Source: Candidatus Uhrbacteria bacterium (GTDB lineage Bacteria > Patescibacteriota > Patescibacteriia > UBA9934). Taken from it: a DNA stretch of 64,000 bases. Numbering within the stretch: position 1 is the first letter of the stretch; every line of letters begins with the position of its first letter. Below are positions 59,615 through 64,000 of this stretch, in pieces. The notes beneath the pieces are model-generated. The model was not told where the DNA came from. It made no database searches and saw only the letters and a list, made by a program, of their open reading frames with translations. Position numbers and translations under genes: made by a program. The stretch is from NCBI GenBank assembly GCA_030688135.1, contig JAUYIW010000067.1, forward strand, positions 1 to 64,000, written 5' to 3'.

Positions 59615-61012
59615 TTACTTATCAATTTTAATATGAACTTCTTTAAGGGTCTTCTCTGGCAACGCACTCGGCGCATCCATCATTAAATCCCGAGCGCTTC
59701 CGTCTTTAGGGTATGCAATAACTTCACGAATATTTGGCTCCCCTGCCATTATCATTACAATCCTATCGATACCAGGAGCAAATCCTCCATGTGGAGGCGC
59801 ACCGTATTCAAACGCCTCAAGAATATGACCAAATTTTGCCTGTTGCTCAGCTTCACCAATCTCTAAAAGATCAAAAATTCTTTTCTGCATGTCCCGCTCA
59901 TGAATTCTAATCGATCCTGAGCTCAACTCAAATCCATTTAAAACTAGGTCGTAAGCATTAGCGCGAATAGAAAATAAATCTTCACCATTCATGAGTTTTT
60001 CTTTGTCTTCCTCTTTTACAGAACAAAATGGATGATGCACTGCGTCTATTTTACCCTCTTCATTTTTCTCAAACATTGGAAAATCCAGAATCCAGCAAAA
60101 TGCTAACTCATTTGGATCGTCCTTGTTTTCTCGCAAGTCAGGCTTATCTGTCCCATACTTCTCCATCGCCTCAGCGTGCGTAAGACGAGTGAATGGATTT
60201 GAAGTAAGTGTCTTATCTGGAAATAACTTTTTAACCAGCTCTAGAAACATCTCTTCTGTGTACTCTAAAATATCTTCCTGTGTAACAAAAGACATTTCAT
60301 AATCAAGCTGAGTAAATTCAGGCTGTCTATCTCCACGCTGATCTTCATCGCGGAAACATCTTGCAATTTGGAAATATCTTTCAAATCCAGCCACCATAGA
60401 AAGTTGCTTGAACTGCTGAGGCGACTGTGGTAATACGTAAAATTTACCCTCATGAAGCCTGGATGGAACAATGTACTCGCGCGAACCCTCGGGAGTTCCC
60501 TTCATAAGTATTGGAGTCTCAATCTCAACAAATCCATTTGCATGCATGTACTCGCGAAAGAAAGTAATAATCTTGTCTCGCATTCTTATATTTCTTTGCA
60601 TTCGCTCAGTTCGAAGGTCAAGATACCTGTATTTTAGTCTCAACTCCTCGTTTATAGTCATTGTGTCTTTATCGACTTCAAATGGTGGAGTCTTAGCCTC
60701 GTTTAAAACCTTAATAGACTTTGCCAAAAGCTCAACTGTGCCAGTAGCAAGGTTTGAATTTATTTGCTTTTCTCCACGAGCCTGAACTATACCTTCAATT
60801 TCCACCACCCACTCCGGCCGAAGGGTTTGCGCAATCGACGTTGCTTCTTCCCCAAGATCTGCCGGAACGCCAACAATTTGCAACAAGCTATCCTTGTCAC
60901 GAAGGTCAAAAAACATGATCTTTCCCATATCACGTCGCGCATGAATCCATCCGGCTACTTTTACTGTTTCGCCAACTTTGCTTACAGTTTCTGAAGTAAA
61001 TATACGTTTCAT
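59615..61012 (-). CDS. aspS: aspartate-tRNA ligase lacking the GAD domain
   Basis: Class II synthetase charging tRNA-Asp (or tRNA-Asp/Asn). An N-terminal OB fold (about 1-105, KVAGWIHARRDMGKIMFFDL) is followed by the bacterial-type catalytic core: RYLDLRTERMQRNIRMR, FRDEDQRGDRQPEFTQLD (motif 2) and GGFAPGIDRIVMIMAGEPN (motif 3). The bacterial GAD insertion of about 120 residues, expected after GTDKPDLR, is missing: the chain goes almost directly to AFCWILDFPMFE. This explains 465 residues instead of about 590. It is downstream of recO by 75 bp. Confidence 0.95.
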   Translation of the reverse strand: MKRIFTSETVSKVGETVKVAGWIHARRDMGKIMFFDLRDKDSLLQIVGVPADLGEEATSIAQTLRPEWVVEIEGIVQARGEKQINSNLATGTVELLAKSIKVLNEAKTPPFEVDKDTMTINEELRLKYRYLDLRTERMQRNIRMRDKIITFFREYMHANGFVEIETPILMKGTPEGSREYIVPSRLHEGKFYVLPQSPQQFKQLSMVAGFERYFQIARCFRDEDQRGDRQPEFTQLDYEMSFVTQEDILEYTEEMFLELVKKLFPDKTLTSNPFTRLTHAEAMEKYGTDKPDLRENKDDPNELAFCWILDFPMFEKNEEGKIDAVHHPFCSVKEEDKEKLMNGEDLFSIRANAYDLVLNGFELSSGSIRIHERDMQKRIFDLLEIGEAEQQAKFGHILEAFEYGAPPHGGFAPGIDRIVMIMAGEPNIREVIAYPKDGSARDLMMDAPSALPEKTLKEVHIKIDK

Positions 61013-61087
61013 ATTGATTTTATATTGGAACCGGGCCTCTCGGTTCGTTTGATCATGAATACAGTTTACATTGGGTTGGGTTTGATA

Positions 61088-61909
61088 TCAAGCGGATTGT
61101 TCTGTATTCGCCTGTTCTAATTGCCTCTCCTTATCTTCCAACACTCCGGCCCAAAATGGTACATCTGAATCAACTGGGAGATGGAAAACCATTAAATCGT
61201 GCACTATGCGAGCATATGCGTCTAAATCATCTGCCAATAACGATGGTTTTAGAAGATCGGGATACCCTGCACCGCGCGCAAAGCGCAATAACTTTACAAC
61301 CTCTTCTCGAATTGGCCTGGCAGAAAACCATTCCTCCGGCTTTTCGCTCAAACAATCACTACAAACCAAACCACCCTTATCGGCATGCCAACGAAAGGAA
61401 AGAGGCATTACTTTCTGTTTACATTGAATACAATCATTCAACTGAACGTCATAACCCAAGTGACGCATAATCCGCAATGCAAAACTACCAAGAATGAAAG
61501 TAGCACGAACCGGAGTAACGCTAAACTGAGAATCTACAAACTCTAACCAATCAAGAAGTTCGGCATATAAACATGGGTCATAATCATGTTCGCGCGTGTG
61601 TTTATTAAGAAGCGACAAAGATGTCTGGATTAGCAATCGCTTATCAAGCGATTCTCTAATATTTGCAAAACCTTTTATACGCTCAACAGAAATAACAGTG
61701 GTAGAGCGTTTACCGCGTACGATTTCAATGTCAACGATTGCAAAAGGCTCTAAGTGTGCGGCGAGCTTAGCCTTACCCTTACGCGCTCCACGACCAAGAA
61801 AACTCACCTTACCGTTGTCGGGGGTGAGTGCTGTGTACATACGGTCAGCTTCTCGAAATGGTTCAGAAGTCAAAACAATCGCTTCAGTTTTTAGTGTGGA
61901 CCAGGACAT
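61088..61909 (-). CDS. recO: DNA repair protein RecO
   Basis: RecA-loading mediator in RecFOR-type recombination. The N-terminal OB fold has EAIVLTSEPFREADRMYTAL and GKVSFLGRGARKGK. The middle is helical. A four-Cys zinc site is visible as CIQCKQKV ... GGLVCSDCL (about 159-187). 273 residues is slightly above the usual 240-260. It shares the strand with aspS. Confidence 0.93.
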   Translation of the reverse strand: MSWSTLKTEAIVLTSEPFREADRMYTALTPDNGKVSFLGRGARKGKAKLAAHLEPFAIVDIEIVRGKRSTTVISVERIKGFANIRESLDKRLLIQTSLSLLNKHTREHDYDPCLYAELLDWLEFVDSQFSVTPVRATFILGSFALRIMRHLGYDVQLNDCIQCKQKVMPLSFRWHADKGGLVCSDCLSEKPEEWFSARPIREEVVKLLRFARGAGYPDLLKPSLLADDLDAYARIVHDLMVFHLPVDSDVPFWAGVLEDKERQLEQANTEQSA

Positions 61910-62054
61910 TGGAGGGATTATTCATTACCTTACAGCCCAGTTTATTATCGATCTGCAGGGTTTATTAAAAATACGACCATTTATTATTGTACTGCCCTTA
62001 TATTAATAAACATTCGTCTCCTGCGATAACCCTAGATTCTCATTAATAAACTTA

Positions 62055-62185
62055 TCTTGAATTACGAAACTCGATGAGATTTGCGTGAACGGGCTGTCGA
62101 TCCCCGTGAACCCTACTAAAACGTAGGGAGAACGAGGGCGACGGGTGCCCGTGAACGCAAAGATCGCGAGTTTCGTAATTCAAGG
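62055..62185. mobile_element. palindromic MITE-like element, family B copy 4
   Basis: 131-bp copy with a perfect 7-bp target duplication AAACTTA (62048-62054 and 62186-62192), between recO and ruvX. Confidence 0.88.
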
Positions 62186-62211
62186 AAACTTAAGCTTCTT
62201 GTAAATAAACT

Positions 62212-62607
62212 CTACTGTGTAGCACGCTTCTCATCAAGAAATCCCTGCAATATCAACATTGCCGCCAGGGCGTCTTCTTCCACATCACTTCCCTCCTCTT
62301 CCTGTATACGCTGACTTTCTGCAGATGTATAACTTTCATCCACGGAATGCACTACAAGTCCTGCTTCGCGTAAGGCATCTATAAAACTCTGTGTAATTTC
62401 CAACTGTTCTCCGGAGTAATCGCCGGTAGGAAGCGGAACACCAACAACTAATTCATCCACGCCTTCAAGCTCCATAAACTGTTTGATGTCTTCAATTGTG
62501 TGGGGCGTATTTGCAATAACATCAACAGGTGACGCAATGCCAGTTTCGCTGTCGCCAAGTGCAAGGCCAATTTTTGATAGACCGTAGTCTATTCCAAGGT
62601 ATTTCAT
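62212..62607 (-). CDS. ruvX: RuvX/YqgF family Holliday junction resolvase-like nuclease
   Basis: RNase H-fold nuclease family, implicated in 16S rRNA processing or recombination. It begins MKYLGIDYGLSKIGLALGD with the first catalytic Asp, has ELVVGVPLPTGDYSGEQ and DESYTSAESQ with further acidic residues, and SDVEEDALAAMLILQGFLD with the final Asp. 131 residues is typical. A phased TAACC array lies upstream. Confidence 0.92.
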   Translation of the reverse strand: MKYLGIDYGLSKIGLALGDSETGIASPVDVIANTPHTIEDIKQFMELEGVDELVVGVPLPTGDYSGEQLEITQSFIDALREAGLVVHSVDESYTSAESQRIQEEEGSDVEEDALAAMLILQGFLDEKRATQ

Positions 62608-62655
62608 AAAACTAAAAGTGAAAAAGGTGAAAAAAGTTATGTAGTAAGCTGAAGA

Positions 62656-62701
62656 GGTTAGTTAGGATGCGGAAAGGTTATTTCGACAAACGCAGGGGTT
62701 A
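62656..62701. repeat. phased TAACC box array (locus 5, inverted)
   Basis: GGTTA (complement of TAACC) at 62656, 62676 and 62697, spaced 20 and 21 bp, about 50 bp upstream of ruvX. Confidence 0.6.
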
Positions 62702-62726
62702 TACGACAAGCGTAGGAACTGACTGG

Positions 62727-63221
62727 CTACTGGCTACTATCTACTTCGCCACTTGGAAGCTCAGTTCGCTCAGCCTCGGGGATAGCTAAGAAATCCGGTC
62801 TGACAACAGTGCCATCGACTTCAACCGGAAGATCATCATTTACAACAAAAATACCATCACCATTATCTGCATGCAAAAGTGCAATGTAGCGGTAACCTGG
62901 CAACATTTCTTCGGTGAGATTAATTTTTAAATTTTCGTAAACGCCAATGTCAAGATAATCTGAAGTTCCAACAATTGCTGCAGGAGCGCCTGCGCCACCA
63001 GTTGCGAGCGTTTCATGAATTGTAATAAATCCTGGGGCAACAAGCTCGGTACTTAGCATTACAAAATCAATCTGATCCTGATCCTCTACTGTTATTGATC
63101 CGCCTCCAACGTCGATTGGCACGTAATCAAGCTGAGGTGCCTCTGGGGCAAACATAAAATAACTGCCAAGAGCTGCAACTACTGCAACTACTGCGAGAAG
63201 TGTTAGTATATCTTTTTTCAT
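62727..63221 (-). CDS. secreted DUF7282-like protein
   Basis: 164 residues. An N-terminal hydrophobic anchor or signal (about 5-24, LTLLAVVAVVAALGSYFMF) precedes an all-beta external domain with ITVEDQDQIDFVMLSTELVA, PGFITIHETLATGGAG and YRYIALLHADNGDG. This pattern (SITVEDQ ... GFITIHE) recalls an Ig-like domain common in archaeal and CPR secreted proteins (DUF7282). Asp/Asn-rich end (HADNGDGIF) could bind calcium. It is a single gene with no close neighbours on its strand. Confidence 0.75.
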   Translation of the reverse strand: MKKDILTLLAVVAVVAALGSYFMFAPEAPQLDYVPIDVGGGSITVEDQDQIDFVMLSTELVAPGFITIHETLATGGAGAPAAIVGTSDYLDIGVYENLKINLTEEMLPGYRYIALLHADNGDGIFVVNDDLPVEVDGTVVRPDFLAIPEAERTELPSGEVDSSQ

Positions 63222-63320
63222 AAATAATATTTGATTACCAAATCATACTATCACAAATTTGAACAAAGCGAAAATTGGCTAAAACTAGCCTAGTTATAAT
63301 GGTCTAAATGGTCTAATCGT

Positions 63321-63349
63321 TTGACAGAACGGCAATTTTGTTCTATAGT
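63321..63349 (+). promoter_or_regulatory. promoter of the terminal GC-rich gene, with structured leader
   Basis: -35 TTGACA (63321-63326), 17-bp spacer, -10 TATAGT (63344-63349). The following leader of about 145 nt contains several hairpins (for example CCCTTTTGAAAAAGGG at 63471-63486) before a GGGAG Shine-Dalgarno. Confidence 0.82.
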
Positions 63350-63500
63350 ATGCCGTTAGTCTGTGCTTTCAGCACCCCACTTTCTTTTTGCCTATTTGGC
63401 TTAAATAAGCAGAAAGAAGGCGGGAACAAGCACTCATTTTCCTCTTTGCCGACGGTCGGTGAGGAGTGAGCCCTTTTGAAAAAGGGCGGGAGATAAACAG

Positions 63501-63977
63501 ATGAGTAAGTTCGAAGGTTCCCGTGCCATGGCGCACCTCCTGGATCAGCTCGGCGACGAGCGCTTCGCAGCTCTGATCGACTCGGCCAACACCGGGAAGG
63601 TCAAGGAGCTCTGCGATGCCCTCGTGAGGAATACACCCTCTCTCCCGACGGAGATGACGATCAATGGCCGCACCTACGATATCCTCGGCTTCCTGCGGGA
63701 AGACGAGACGTCGGTGCTCAACCACGAGATGATCACGCGCGCCAAGAACATGAACGCCCACCTCGGGGAGGACGACTGCGAGTACCTGCTGGACAACCAG
63801 CAGGATATCCCCGTGAGTTTGCGGCGCAAGGTCGTGTTCGTCTTCACCTACTGGCGTGGCTCCGGCGACTCCGAGGATGTCTGCTACGTCTTTTGGGACC
63901 ACGTCGTCTGGTTTCGGAGCTGGGACAGGGGCTTCAGCATCTGGAGTGGCGACTATCGGGTGCTCCGTCGCAAGTAG
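63501..63977 (+). CDS. GC-rich hypothetical protein (158 residues)
   Basis: Soluble protein beginning MSKFEGSRAMAHLLDQLGDE with helices in the first half and a Trp/Phe-rich beta region at the end (VCYVFWDHVVWFRSWDRGF). Central words are INGRTYDILGFLREDE and AHLGEDDCEYLLDNQQDIP. The sampled line at 63661 is 36/60 G+C. It has a consensus promoter, a structured leader and a good Shine-Dalgarno, like the other GC-rich single genes. My impression is that close relatives occur in other Parcubacteria-type genomes; I cannot check this here. Function unknown. Confidence 0.82.
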   Translation: MSKFEGSRAMAHLLDQLGDERFAALIDSANTGKVKELCDALVRNTPSLPTEMTINGRTYDILGFLREDETSVLNHEMITRAKNMNAHLGEDDCEYLLDNQQDIPVSLRRKVVFVFTYWRGSGDSEDVCYVFWDHVVWFRSWDRGFSIWSGDYRVLRRK

Positions 63978-64000
63978 TCCCTCGGGTCCTTGTGACCTTT

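Noticed and set aside
63369..63902. 177-residue minus-strand ORF opposite 63501-63977
   Set aside because: The plus strand has the consensus promoter and Shine-Dalgarno; long antisense ORFs are expected in GC-rich genes.

Overview
The window looks like part of a chromosome from a Candidate Phyla Radiation bacterium (Patescibacteria, probably a Parcubacteria-type lineage). The evidence is the mix of a compact core gene set, giant secreted proteins with a type IV secretion pilin-like N-terminal anchor, Asp-rich calcium-binding (TSP3) repeat proteins, many short AT-rich intergenic repeats, and a bacterial aspartyl-tRNA synthetase without its GAD insertion. TGA is used as a normal stop throughout, so the code is standard. 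Host genes are AT-rich (one sampled 60-base line of pyk is 40% G+C).

Layout. 1-1.6 kb: a MITE-like element and a small operon with a P-loop kinase. 1.8-7.6 kb, minus strand: pyk, nrdR, ftsZ, ftsA, dgkA, ybeY. 7.6-22.7 kb, minus strand: a surface-protein locus with three TSP3-repeat membrane proteins, a 3361-residue protein carrying a pilin-like anchor, IPT/TIG domains, Cys-rich repeats and a von Willebrand A domain with an intact MIDAS motif, and a 650-residue relative with the same anchor. 22.8-29 kb: yqeY, rpsU, two GC-rich foreign-looking genes, hisS, lepB. 29-36 kb: GC-rich single genes alternating with lytR, der and pth. 36-46 kb, plus strand: dprA, folC, a RAYT transposase with its REP palindromes, topA, an IS256-type insertion sequence, relA. 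46-53 kb: repeat-rich DNA, parAB, and a MacAB-like exporter. 53-54 kb: three tRNAs among mobile repeats. 54-64 kb: small membrane proteins, a D,D-carboxypeptidase, scpAB, an ArsR regulator, aspS, recO, ruvX and a final GC-rich gene.

Two layers stand out over the core genome. First, at least five loci hold GC-rich genes (about 52-65% G+C in sampled lines). Each has its own near-consensus promoter (TTGACA, exactly 17 bp, TATATT-like) and its own strong terminator, and they stand alone between core operons. One is a myxobacterial-type AgmX/PglI-domain protein, and two sit in a convergent pair driven by almost identical inverted promoters. Second, the intergenic regions are occupied by at least three families of small non-coding mobile elements. 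Two of these families have clear target-site duplications (8 bp and about 7 bp). There are also arrays of TAACC boxes spaced by about 20 and 11 bp at five loci.

Taken together, the cell has division (FtsZ/FtsA, ScpAB, ParAB), cell-wall (LCP protein, undecaprenol/lipid kinase, carboxypeptidase), recombination (DprA, RecO, RuvX), stringent response (RelA/SpoT) and protein-export (LepB, MacAB-like) functions. It invests about 15 kb in what is probably a surface attachment apparatus, consistent with an episymbiotic or predatory life on another microbe. That lifestyle is inferred, not shown.
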